Source: Amycolatopsis bullii (GTDB taxonomy: Bacteria; Actinomycetota; Actinomycetes; Mycobacteriales; Pseudonocardiaceae). Taken from it: a stretch of 64,000 nucleotides of DNA. A program made the translations under genes and the position numbers. Below the pieces are notes generated by a model. It was not told where the DNA came from and ran no database searches. It was given only the letters and a program-made list of their open reading frames with translations. The DNA is taken from positions 124,001 to 188,000 of the forward strand of contig NZ_BNAW01000006.1 in NCBI RefSeq assembly GCF_014654205.1, given 5' to 3'. Numbering within the stretch: the stretch's first letter is position 1; the number at the start of each line of letters is the position of its first letter. This document shows, piece after piece, positions 16,621 to 23,581 of this stretch.

Positions 16621-18402
16621 TTGATCACTGAAGAGCTGCCTGGCGCGAACGACGTCACCGGCGATGCCCGGGACGGCCGCGGCCGGCGCGCGAGGATCCG
16701 GGAGGGCGTTTTCGCCGTCCTGGCCGGCTTCCTGCTTTCCGCGGTGTTCAACCACCAGGTGGTGCTGCACCCGCGGTCCCTGGTCACCGGGGACCTCGGC
16801 GATCCGCTGCTGCAGGCCTGGCAGCTCGCGTGGCAGCACCACTTCGTCACCGGCGGTGGCAGCTTGTGGACCGGCAACACGCTCTATCCGGCGACCGGCA
16901 GCTTCGCTTTCTCCGACTCGTTGCTCGGCTACCTCCCGCTGGGGCTGCTGGGCGACGGGCCGTACGCCGCGATCATGCGCTACAACGCCGTCCTCGTCTT
17001 CGCGTTCGCGCTCGCCTTCGCGGGCGCCTACCTCCTGATCCGGCAGCTGGGCGGCAACTGGCAGGCGGCGGCGCTCGCCGGCGTCGTCTTCGCCTGGGCG
17101 CCCTGGCGGCTCACCCACATCAGCCACCTGAACATCCTCTCCTCCGGCGGGATCGCGCTGGCGCTGTTCGCCCTCGCCCGTGCGCACGGCTACTCCCTGC
17201 GCCACGGCCGGCGTCCCGAACTGGCCCGGCCGGGGTGGGCGGTCGCCGGCTGGCTGATCGCCGCCTGGCAGGTCACCCTCGGTTTCGCGGTCGGCATCCC
17301 GTTCGTCTACCTGCTCGGCGTCATCGGACTGGTCCTGCTCGTCACGGCGGTCCGGGGGTGGCGGCGGTTCGGTACCCGGCTGTTCGTCGCCGACGCCGCC
17401 GGCGCGGCCGTGTTCCTCGTCGTCACCTACCTGATGACCATCCCGTACCGGCAGGTCGTCGAGCAGTACGGCTTCACCCGCGGCTGGGACGAGGTGCAGC
17501 TCTACTCACCGCCGCCGCAGGGCCTCCTCGGCACGCTGGCCTCGACCTGGCTCTGGCAGGACACCCCGCTGGACCCGCGCACCGGCGCCTTCGCCGACCC
17601 CGCTTGGACGACGTTGCCGGGCGTGGCCGAGAAGCTGCTGTTCCCCGGGCTGGCGGTGCTGCTCGTGGCGCTGGCGGGGCTGTTCTTCAGCGTCTGGTCG
17701 GTTCGCGTGCGGGTGTGGCTCGGCGTCGCGACGGTCGTGGTGACGGTGTTCGCGCTCGGCTCGCAGTTCTTCGGCGGCGACTACACCTACTACCTGTTGT
17801 GGCGATACCTGCCGGGCTGGGACGCGCTGCGCACGCCGGGCCGCCTGATGCTGTGGGTGCTCCTGCTGCTGGCGGTGCTGGCCGCCGGCGCGCTCACCCG
17901 CACGGCCGAGTGGCTGCGCACCCTCGACACGACGTACGACCGGGGCCGGTTCCTGCAGGCCCTGCTCGTGGTGCCGGCGCTGTTCGCGGTGCTGGAGGGC
18001 GTTCCGGACCAGGCGTACCCCTCGCCGCCGGGTATCCCGCCGGACGTCGCCAAGGCCTTCGAGAACAACCCTCGCCCGGCCCTCATGCTGCCGATCGGCC
18101 AGGACCCCGGCCAGTTCAGCGAGTTCGTCTACCAGTTCTGGTCGACCGACGGCTTCCCGCCGCTGGCCAACGGCCACAACGGCCTCCTGCCGCCGAGTTA
18201 CGGCGAGATCGTCGAGGCCGGCAAGACCTTCCCGGACGCGCACAGCGTCGCCGTGCTGCGGAAGTACGGCATCCAGCAGGTGCTGGTGCTGAAGGTCGCG
18301 GCCACCGGCACGCCGTACCAAGCCGCGCTGACCCGCCCGCTGGACGGGCTGCCGGTCACCCGTTCCGAATCGACGGACCTCGTCACGTTCACCCTGCGCT
18401 AG
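16621..18402 (+). CDS. polytopic membrane protein, GT-C glycosyltransferase-like
   Basis: A 593-residue integral membrane protein with about 11-13 hydrophobic segments and a C-terminal extracytoplasmic domain (about 460-593). After the first membrane span comes 'HPRSLVTGDLGDPLLQAWQLAWQ', a short loop containing an acidic pair at the place where GT-C transferases carry their catalytic aspartate. Loops 'YPATGSFAFSDS' and 'FAWAPWRLTHISHLNI' are typical of actinobacterial GT-C-like proteins of unassigned substrate. The start is TTG at 16621 behind GAGGGGAGTCGGGG; no ATG fits. It is divergent from the two SHOCT paralogs and probably belongs to the same envelope-glycan locus, using a polyprenyl-linked sugar. 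Enzyme activity is an inference. Confidence 0.72.
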   Translation: MITEELPGANDVTGDARDGRGRRARIREGVFAVLAGFLLSAVFNHQVVLHPRSLVTGDLGDPLLQAWQLAWQHHFVTGGGSLWTGNTLYPATGSFAFSDSLLGYLPLGLLGDGPYAAIMRYNAVLVFAFALAFAGAYLLIRQLGGNWQAAALAGVVFAWAPWRLTHISHLNILSSGGIALALFALARAHGYSLRHGRRPELARPGWAVAGWLIAAWQVTLGFAVGIPFVYLLGVIGLVLLVTAVRGWRRFGTRLFVADAAGAAVFLVVTYLMTIPYRQVVEQYGFTRGWDEVQLYSPPPQGLLGTLASTWLWQDTPLDPRTGAFADPAWTTLPGVAEKLLFPGLAVLLVALAGLFFSVWSVRVRVWLGVATVVVTVFALGSQFFGGDYTYYLLWRYLPGWDALRTPGRLMLWVLLLLAVLAAGALTRTAEWLRTLDTTYDRGRFLQALLVVPALFAVLEGVPDQAYPSPPGIPPDVAKAFENNPRPALMLPIGQDPGQFSEFVYQFWSTDGFPPLANGHNGLLPPSYGEIVEAGKTFPDAHSVAVLRKYGIQQVLVLKVAATGTPYQAALTRPLDGLPVTRSESTDLVTFTLR

Positions 18403-18426
18403 TCACCCGTCAGGCCCCGGAAACTG

Positions 18427-18446
18427 TCGTACATATGTTCTAAAAT
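18427..18446 (+). promoter_or_regulatory. LexA-like / DNA-damage promoter element
   Basis: TCGTACATATGTTCTA (18427-18442) matches the actinobacterial LexA box TCGAAC-N4-GTTCGA with two mismatches in twelve. It runs into TAAAAT (18441-18446), a good -10 hexamer. The stretch CTGTCGTAC, eight bases, then TAAAAT also has the spacing of the mycobacterial RecA-NDp (PafBC) promoter, though only part of that motif matches. It lies 64 bp upstream of the unknown gene at 18510. Confidence 0.5.
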
Positions 18447-18509
18447 GGGCGTTGTCCAGGGGAGATGCCGCCCGCGTCCGCGGGTGGCGTGATGGAGGAA
18501 GGCAGGGCC

Positions 18510-19115
18510 ATGGCCTACATCACCCTGTCCACGTTCGTGGGCTACAGCGCGAGTTCCGGGCCGTCGCGGTCGTCGTTCGTCCGGCGGCAGCGCCGTCAGT
18601 ACGAAGATCCGGCGCGGGCGGCGTTCAACTACTACCGGCGGGCCGCCAACGCGGTGCGCTCCGGCCGGGCGGCGAACCAGGACGAGGTGGCGCTGCGCGC
18701 GCTCGTCAACGCCGCCGACGAGCGGACGAAACCGCACTACGCGGCGATCGCGGAGGGCTGGCTGCGGTACCTCGGCCGCCGGTCGCCGAAGCTGGTCGAC
18801 GTGGGGCGCGGCCGGTGCCGGATCGGGGAGCTGGAGATCGGGGTCAGCCCGCAGATGGGGCTGCGCAAGAGCGACGGCCGCCGGTACGCGACCTGGCTCT
18901 ACTTCAAGGAGGAGCCACTGGCGAAGGCCTCGGCGCAGCTCGCGCTGTGGGTACTGGAGCAGGCGATGCCGGACATCCTGCCCGGCGGGGAGGCGCTGGT
19001 GATCGACGTCCGCCGGGCGAAGGAGTACCAGCTCTCCGCCCGCGACCGCGAACGGCTGCGCCTCTGGGCGAGCAGTGAGGCGTCGGCGTTCCTCACCCTG
19101 TGGGACGCAGCCTGA
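18510..19115 (+). CDS. protein of unknown function behind a DNA-damage-type promoter
   Basis: A soluble 201-residue protein with no signal peptide or membrane helix. I do not recognise the family. A basic N-terminal helical half ('RSSFVRRQRRQYEDPARAAFNYYRRA') is followed by a beta-rich core 'RCRIGELEIGVSPQMGLRK', 'RRYATWLYFKEEPLAKASAQ' and 'EALVIDVRRAKEYQL'. The core's pattern of an acidic strand, a loop and a 'YFKEEPL' strand-helix is reminiscent of PD-(D/E)XK-like folds, but this is only an impression. The start at 18510 has GGAGGAAGG at the correct distance; in-frame ATG 18492 and 18465 lack one. The LexA-like element at 18427-18442 suggests damage induction. It overlaps the end of the convergent hydrolase by 23 bp. 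Confidence 0.72.
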   Translation: MAYITLSTFVGYSASSGPSRSSFVRRQRRQYEDPARAAFNYYRRAANAVRSGRAANQDEVALRALVNAADERTKPHYAAIAEGWLRYLGRRSPKLVDVGRGRCRIGELEIGVSPQMGLRKSDGRRYATWLYFKEEPLAKASAQLALWVLEQAMPDILPGGEALVIDVRRAKEYQLSARDRERLRLWASSEASAFLTLWDAA

Positions 19116-19776
19116 GCAGCACGCCGGCCACCAGGTCCGGCTGAGTGACGAAGGGGTGGTGCGCCACCGGCAGTTCGACGACGTCGGTGGCGCGCGCCGC
19201 CTGTTTCCGCTGCGTCTCGGGCAGCGTCGCCCGGTCTTCGCCGCAGACGAGGTAGGTCGAGGGGATCTCCCGCCACGCCGCCCGGGTCGCGGGCCGGCCG
19301 AACACCGCCTCGTTCTGGGTGGTGAGCCGGGCGGCGGCCGCGGCGTACGTGCGGTCGTCGAAGTCCTGGGCGAACAGCGGCCGCACCAGCTCCTCCCGGA
19401 CGCTCGCGGTGCCGTCTCCGTGGCTGAGGTGCCACGGCGGCGGCTCGCCGGTCCCGAAGTCCGCGAGCGCCTCGCCGACGTCCGGCAGGAAGGACGTCAC
19501 GTAGACGAGCCGGTGGACCGCCGGGTGATCGCCCATTGTGGTGATCACCATGCCGCCGTACGAGTGACCGACGAGCAGCGCGGGTTCGTCCGAGCCGTCG
19601 AGCAGGGCGCGGACGGCCGCGGCATCGTCGTGGAGATCCCCGCGCGGCTCGGCCTCGCAGCTCGGCAGCACCGCCGCTGAACTGGGCAGACCGTGCCGGG
19701 CGAGGACGTCGGCCGTCGGCTGCCACCACCACGCGCCGTCGCGGACGAAGGCGCCGTGGACGAAGAGGACCCGCAT
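19093..19776 (-). CDS. alpha/beta hydrolase
   Basis: A 227-residue cytoplasmic alpha/beta-hydrolase. The first strand leads to an oxyanion-type 'FVHGAFVRDGAWWWQ'; the nucleophile elbow is 'LVGHSYGGM' (GxSxG, Ser about 91); an Asp follows in 'CGEDRATLPE' and the catalytic His in 'VAHHPFVTQP'. The sequence resembles small actinobacterial esterases of the salicylate-esterase / hydroxynitrile-lyase type. The open frame continues upstream, but the ATG at 19776 coincides with the first beta strand. It converges on the unknown gene at 18510. Natural substrate unknown. Confidence 0.85.
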   Translation of the reverse strand: MRVLFVHGAFVRDGAWWWQPTADVLARHGLPSSAAVLPSCEAEPRGDLHDDAAAVRALLDGSDEPALLVGHSYGGMVITTMGDHPAVHRLVYVTSFLPDVGEALADFGTGEPPPWHLSHGDGTASVREELVRPLFAQDFDDRTYAAAAARLTTQNEAVFGRPATRAAWREIPSTYLVCGEDRATLPETQRKQAARATDVVELPVAHHPFVTQPDLVAGVLLRLRPTG

Positions 19777-19909
19777 GGTGACAACTTGGCAGAACCCACC
19801 CGGATGAGTGACACAGTTCGCGGCGGGCGGACGGGGACTGGACAAACCGGAGGGTGAACACGAAGCTTTCGCGTGTTCTTCCGCGCCTGGCCGACTAGAG
19901 GTCTCAACC

Positions 19910-20500
19910 GTGAATGCTGCCTGGGAAGCCGTCTCCCGCGTCGTCGACGAGCCCGCCTGGTACTGGGTGTACGACAAGCTGGCGTTCTGGCCGAGCACCT
20001 ACCCGCACGCCTGGCCCGGGTTCCGGGAGCCGGTGCCGTCGCGGACGTGGGACCTTTCGCCCGGCGACCTGGACCGCGCCTCGGCGGAGTTCCGCCTGGG
20101 CCCGTACGCGGTCGAGGAGCACCAGGTCGCGACGATCGCGCTGGCCGCGTTCCGTGAGGTCTGCGGCCCGGACGACTGGATGTGGGCGCTGCACTGGCAG
20201 CACCAGTCCTACCGCGTCCGGCCGCACCTGATGTCCGGGAGCGCCCGGTGGCCGGTGCCGGTGTTCCCGCGCGCGGACTACCACCTGTTCCTGGCGGCGG
20301 ACTTCTCCTTCGGCACGCTCGGCCACCCGTGGGAGCGGACGCTGTGCGTGTTCGGCGAAAAGCTGGTGCCGGCGTTCGAGCGGCTGGGTGAGGGCGTGCT
20401 GACGAACGTGCTGCGCCGCGACGGGAAGCCGTCCGAGACGAGCCGGGCCGGGGGCTCCGCCACCCGGACCCCCGAAATGCCGTCCGAGCTGGCCCGCTGA
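19910..20500 (+). CDS. DUF2716 family protein with repeat-derived C-terminus
   Basis: A 196-residue soluble protein of the DUF2716 type. Conserved-looking blocks are 'DKLAFWPSTYPHAWPGFREPVPSRTWDLS', 'WMWALHWQHQSYRVRPHLM' and 'FPRADYHLFLAADFSFGTLGHPW', the last being a C-terminal strand common to the family. Function is unknown. The start is GTG at 19910; the frame is open upstream but lacks family sequence. The last 25 codons run through a copy of an intergenic repeat (20444-20478; see 25872-25993), so 'RAGGSATRTPEM' is probably not original protein sequence: the family domain ends near 'LTNVLRRDGK'. It sits 33 bp before an Imm7-type immunity gene, so the pair may be part of an immunity cassette. 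Confidence 0.75.
   Translation: MNAAWEAVSRVVDEPAWYWVYDKLAFWPSTYPHAWPGFREPVPSRTWDLSPGDLDRASAEFRLGPYAVEEHQVATIALAAFREVCGPDDWMWALHWQHQSYRVRPHLMSGSARWPVPVFPRADYHLFLAADFSFGTLGHPWERTLCVFGEKLVPAFERLGEGVLTNVLRRDGKPSETSRAGGSATRTPEMPSELAR
20444..20478. repeat. half-copy of dispersed intergenic repeat inside a coding 3' end
   Basis: Thirty-five bases here match the second half of the 61-bp repeat at 25872-25993 (core GGGGGCTTCGCCACCCGGAC) with a single T/C change, ending in CCCCCGAAAT. The copy is in frame inside the last codons of the DUF2716 gene, and its G5/C5 arms can form a hairpin near the transcript end. Confidence 0.8.
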
Positions 20501-20533
20501 GCGGCCGGTTGATCTCTTGCTACCGTTCTGCGG

Positions 20534-20935
20534 GTGTTCGAATATCACGGCTGGGTGACCATCCAGGCGACCGCGAGCGGCGACGACGACGCGGCGCTCC
20601 TGGAGCGCCTGGTCGACCGCGTCCACCGCGCAATCCGCGACGCGGGCGACTTCGACTTGGTCGACCTCCGCTGGAGCGCGGGAATGCCGATGCTCCACTT
20701 CGGTGGTTTCGACAAGCACGGCGGCCCGATCGCCGCCGATCTCCTCGAACTCTTCACCCGGGCGGGCGAACTTGCCCCGGGTTCCTACGGTCTCCTCCAC
20801 ACCTGGGACGACCAGGACCCGGACAACGACAACAACTTCCGCGTCTACCGGATGGCCCGAGGCCAGGTGACCGAGCGCGAAGACGTCCACCTGACCCCCG
20901 TGGCGCCCACCATCCTCGACACCTACGAGCTCTGA
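20534..20935 (+). CDS. Imm7-like immunity protein
   Basis: A 133-residue soluble protein beginning 'FEYHGWVTIQATA', the signature start of Imm7-family immunity proteins of polymorphic toxin systems. The rest alternates helix and strand ('LHFGGFDKHGG', 'GSYGLLHTWDDQDPDNDNNFRVYRM', 'EDVHLTPVAPTILDTYEL') and is acidic, as usual for immunity proteins that bind basic nuclease toxins. The start is GTG at 20534 with no strong ribosome site. No toxin gene with a secretion or RHS-type N-terminus is present in the window, so it would be an orphan immunity gene. Imm7 assignment rests on the N-terminal and C-terminal patterns. Confidence 0.7.
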   Translation: MFEYHGWVTIQATASGDDDAALLERLVDRVHRAIRDAGDFDLVDLRWSAGMPMLHFGGFDKHGGPIAADLLELFTRAGELAPGSYGLLHTWDDQDPDNDNNFRVYRMARGQVTEREDVHLTPVAPTILDTYEL

Positions 20936-21053
20936 CCCCACAAGGCAACCGAGGTCCACCAAAGGCCGGCTCGACCAGAGCCGGGGAACACTCCCGAAGC
21001 CTGGCGAAGGCACCGTGGGAGGTCCGGGGACTCAGCCCCCCGGGTGAAATAGC

Positions 21054-21093
21054 GAAGGGGCTGCACCGGCGCTTCCGCCGATACAGCCCCTTC
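21054..21093. terminator. bidirectional hairpin terminator after tRNA-Gly
   Basis: GAAGGGGCTG (21054-21063) pairs perfectly with CAGCCCCTTC (21084-21093); the enclosed CGGCG-CTTC-CGCCG (21067-21080) adds a nested 5-bp stem. It lies 8 bases beyond the 3' end of the minus-strand tRNA and 119 bases after the Imm7 gene, so it can serve both. Confidence 0.75.
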
Positions 21094-21100
21094 GATCGCG

Positions 21101-21173
21101 AGCGGATGACGGGATTCGAACCCGCGACCCTCACCTTGGCAAGGTGATGCGCTACCAGCTGCGCTACATCCGC
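21101..21173 (-). tRNA. tRNA-Gly(GCC)
   Basis: The reverse strand folds into a full cloverleaf of 73 nt including the discriminator U: acceptor GCGGATG/CATCCGC, D-stem GCGC/GCGC around AGCTGGTA, anticodon stem TCACC/GGTGA with loop TTGCCAA (anticodon GCC at 34-36), a 5-nt variable loop and a T-arm GCGGG-TTCGAAT-CCCGT. No CCA is encoded. Discriminator U and anticodon GCC identify the glycine tRNA that reads GGC/GGU, the dominant glycine codons here. A promoter-like pair lies upstream and a strong hairpin downstream. Confidence 0.96.
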
Positions 21174-21196
21174 GTTGTCTTGCTGATGGGAAGAAC

Positions 21197-21226
21197 TCTA
21201 TACCCTCGGCTCAAGGCATCTGTCAC
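21197..21226 (-). promoter_or_regulatory. promoter of tRNA-Gly
   Basis: On the reverse strand GTGACA (21226-21221, one mismatch to TTGACA) is followed after 18 bases by TATAGA (21202-21197), one mismatch from TATAAT-type hexamers. The -10 is about 24 bases upstream of the mature tRNA 5' end. Confidence 0.6.
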
Positions 21227-21310
21227 CGGGGTCCCCGCCGCCCGGGCGGTGCTTCGGTGTCACAGCTGGCGTACAAGGGGTGACGACGGCTGATTCCCTC
21301 CGTATGGTGT

Positions 21311-21330
21311 CCCCATTCGACCGAATGGGG
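21311..21330. promoter_or_regulatory. perfect 9-bp inverted repeat upstream of the sigma-factor gene
   Basis: CCCCATTCG and CGAATGGGG flank AC at 21320-21321. The palindrome lies 30 bases before the ATG of the sigma-fusion gene and just before its Shine-Dalgarno. With a 2-base centre it suits a dimeric DNA-binding protein better than an RNA hairpin. Confidence 0.55.
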
Positions 21331-21359
21331 AGACCTTCGGGGAGGAGGTGCCGGGCCGG

Positions 21360-22985
21360 ATGACCGAGCTGGGCACGGTGCCGCCACCAGCGGCCTCGGA
21401 ATCCGACGAGCAGGCCCTGCTGCAACGGCTGCGCAACGGCGAGGACGCCGCCTTCGGGGAACTGTTCGAGCTGCACGCCGCCGCGGTCCGCCGGCTCGCG
21501 CAGAGCCTGGCCGCCGACCGGTCCGAGGCCGAGGACATCACCGCGGAGACGTTCTTCCGCGTGTTGCAGGCTCTCCGCCGGGGTGCCGGTCCCCGTGACT
21601 ACGTCCGCGCCTACTTGCTGACCGTGGCCCGCCGGGTGTCGTGGGAGTGGCACGGTGCGCGCCGGGACGTCCCGGTGTCCGACGACGAACTGACCTTCCG
21701 CGCCGGGGCGGGTGCGGACACGCACGCCCGCACGGCCGAGCACACGTTGATCACGACCGCGTTCACGAGCTTGCCGGAGCGGTGGCGGACGGTGCTGTGG
21801 CAGACCGAGGTCGAGGGCGAGCAGCCCGCGATGGTCGCGCCCCATTTCGGGTTGAGCGCGAACGCCACCGCCGCTCTCGCCCGCCGGGCGCGGCAGGGGC
21901 TGCGTGCGGCGTACCTGCAGGCCCACCTCTCGGTGAACCGGGGCCCGGACTCGTGCCGGGCGGTGGTCGAGAAGCTCGGCGGGTTCACCGCGGGCAGCGT
22001 CACCGGCGCCGAGGCCGAGCGGATCAAGGCGCACCTGCACGGCTGCCCGTCGTGCCGGGCGACGCAGGACGAACTGCGGGACGTCTGCTCGTCGCTGCGG
22101 GCGCACGCCGGGGTGCTGGTGCTGCTGGTGCCGGCCGCCGCGTCGCTGGGCGGCGGCGGGGTGCTGGCCGGGCTGGGTGCGACGGTCAAGGGTGTCCTGG
22201 TCGGTTCGAAGGTCAAGATCGGGCTGGCGCTGGCCTCGACCGCCGCGGTGGGTGCCGTCGGCGTCGCGGCCGGGCCGCTGCTGTTCGCCTCGGGTCCGGA
22301 GCTGGACGTCGGGCTGGTCGGCGGGGCGCCGGAGCTCGTCGTGGTGCCGCCGTCGGAGACGCAGCCGGAGCCGCCGCCCCCGGCGCCGGAGCCGCGGATC
22401 GGCGTCGGTGTGCTCAACGGCCGGGGTATCGCCGCGGTCCCGGCCCGGCCGCGGGGCGGGGAGCCGCAGGTCGCCGCGAACGAGGTGCCCGAACTGCCGG
22501 TGGCCGGGGAGGTCCCGGTCGCGGCGGTGAGCGGCGGGGCCGCCGAGCAGCCTGCCCCGCGTGAAGACCTGCCCTCGTCGACCTTCGCCGCGTCCGACCA
22601 CCCGGCGACGTCGCCGAGGCTGGACGTGTCGCGGCCCGGTATTTCGATGACGACCGCGTCCACGGAAGCGCCCGTGCCGGAGGAGGCCGACGCGCCCGAG
22701 CTGTCGCCGACCGGACGGCCCGGCAAGCCGGCCCCGCCGCCGGACGAGTCCGCGGACCAGTCCTCCGACGTCCCGGAGAAGCCGGCGCCCAAGGAGGACG
22801 AGCCCGGCGCCACGGAGACGCCGCCGGACGCCTCGATGCCGGACAGCTCGGAGCCTTCGCGGCCTTCGGAGCCGTCGACGACGGTCACGCCGACTTCCGA
22901 GAAGCCGTGCCCCAGCAGCACGTCGGCCGTCACCGGGTCGGGCGAACCGGCGGACCCGGCTCCGGCCGCGCCGTCGGGTTCTTGA
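21360..22985 (+). CDS. ECF sigma factor fused to zinc-finger anti-sigma and membrane tail
   Basis: A 541-residue fusion. Region sigma-2 spans about 17-85 ('AAFGELFELHAAAVRRLAQSL', 'EAEDITAETFFRVLQAL') and sigma-4 about 125-185 ('LITTAFTSLPERWRTVLWQTEVEG'). Residues 200-245 carry a ZAS-type zinc site, H225-x3-C229-x2-C232, normally found in separate anti-sigma factors. Two hydrophobic stretches (about 250-275 and 286-309) then anchor a 230-residue Pro/Ser/Glu-rich tail likely outside the cell. Similar sigma proteins with C-terminal extensions (ECF52-type and relatives) are known in actinobacteria. Self-inhibition by the fused zinc domain and release by proteolysis or an envelope signal is the natural model. 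ATG 21360 is chosen because GGAGGAGG lies 11 bases upstream; GTG 21348 overlaps that site. Confidence 0.88.
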   Translation: MTELGTVPPPAASESDEQALLQRLRNGEDAAFGELFELHAAAVRRLAQSLAADRSEAEDITAETFFRVLQALRRGAGPRDYVRAYLLTVARRVSWEWHGARRDVPVSDDELTFRAGAGADTHARTAEHTLITTAFTSLPERWRTVLWQTEVEGEQPAMVAPHFGLSANATAALARRARQGLRAAYLQAHLSVNRGPDSCRAVVEKLGGFTAGSVTGAEAERIKAHLHGCPSCRATQDELRDVCSSLRAHAGVLVLLVPAAASLGGGGVLAGLGATVKGVLVGSKVKIGLALASTAAVGAVGVAAGPLLFASGPELDVGLVGGAPELVVVPPSETQPEPPPPAPEPRIGVGVLNGRGIAAVPARPRGGEPQVAANEVPELPVAGEVPVAAVSGGAAEQPAPREDLPSSTFAASDHPATSPRLDVSRPGISMTTASTEAPVPEEADAPELSPTGRPGKPAPPPDESADQSSDVPEKPAPKEDEPGATETPPDASMPDSSEPSRPSEPSTTVTPTSEKPCPSSTSAVTGSGEPADPAPAAPSGS

Positions 22986-23128
22986 TCAGCGGTGATCCGG
23001 TCCGGCGGGCGAGATGTCCGCTTCCTCCCTCGCGCGGGTGAGCCCGGGCACGGTACCGTTCTGGTGTTTGCTCCGAGCTTGTTCGTTCTTGAGCTGCTCA
23101 CCCTGCGGGCGCCCCGGGAGGCAACCGA

Positions 23129-23569
23129 ATGAACCGGCTGGTACGCGGTGAAGACGGCCGCGACTGGGTGGTCCGTGCCCAGATGGAATGGCGTGCGCCG
23201 GCGACGGCCGACGACTTCGAGCACGACGTCGCGGGCAGCTACGGGCCCGGGATCGCAATGATCGTCGTCACCACGCTGCTGGCCGTGATCCTCGTGGTGT
23301 GGACGCCCGACCAGGTCAACGTCCCCGCGTGGGTGCTGCTGGCGCTGCTGCTCGTGGTGCTGTTCTTCCCGTTGCGGTGGATCCTGCGCCGTCCGTGGAC
23401 CGTGGTCGCGGAGACCGAGGGCGACGTGACCGGCGACCGGCCGTCCGAGCGCTGGGTCGGCACCATCCGCGGCATGTTCACCGTGCAGGGCGAGGTCAAG
23501 AAGATCTCCAAGACCATCCAGCGGCACTCGCTGCCGGACTTCGACGGGCCGCTTCACCCGGTCGAGTAG
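23129..23569 (+). CDS. conserved actinobacterial membrane protein (hypothetical)
   Basis: A 146-residue protein with a charged N-terminal stretch ('MNRLVRGEDGRDWVVRAQMEWR'), two adjacent membrane helices (about 43-60 and 67-85; 'AMIVVTTLLAVILVVW', 'AWVLLALLLVVLFFPLRWIL') and a cytoplasmic tail 'RRPWTVVAETEGD...ERWVGTIRGMFTVQGEVKKISKTIQRHS'. The ATG at 23129 follows GGGAGGCAACCG. It is 12 bp ahead of the DNA glycosylase gene and may share its transcript. Its biochemical role is unknown. Confidence 0.78.
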   Translation: MNRLVRGEDGRDWVVRAQMEWRAPATADDFEHDVAGSYGPGIAMIVVTTLLAVILVVWTPDQVNVPAWVLLALLLVVLFFPLRWILRRPWTVVAETEGDVTGDRPSERWVGTIRGMFTVQGEVKKISKTIQRHSLPDFDGPLHPVE

Positions 23570-23581
23570 GACACTGGAGCC

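Noticed and set aside
21101..21173. tRNA-Ala reading of the tRNA gene (anticodon GGC on the plus strand)
   Set aside because: On the correct strand the anticodon loop is TTGCCAA (GCC), there is no G3-U70 pair, and the discriminator is U, all consistent with glycine.
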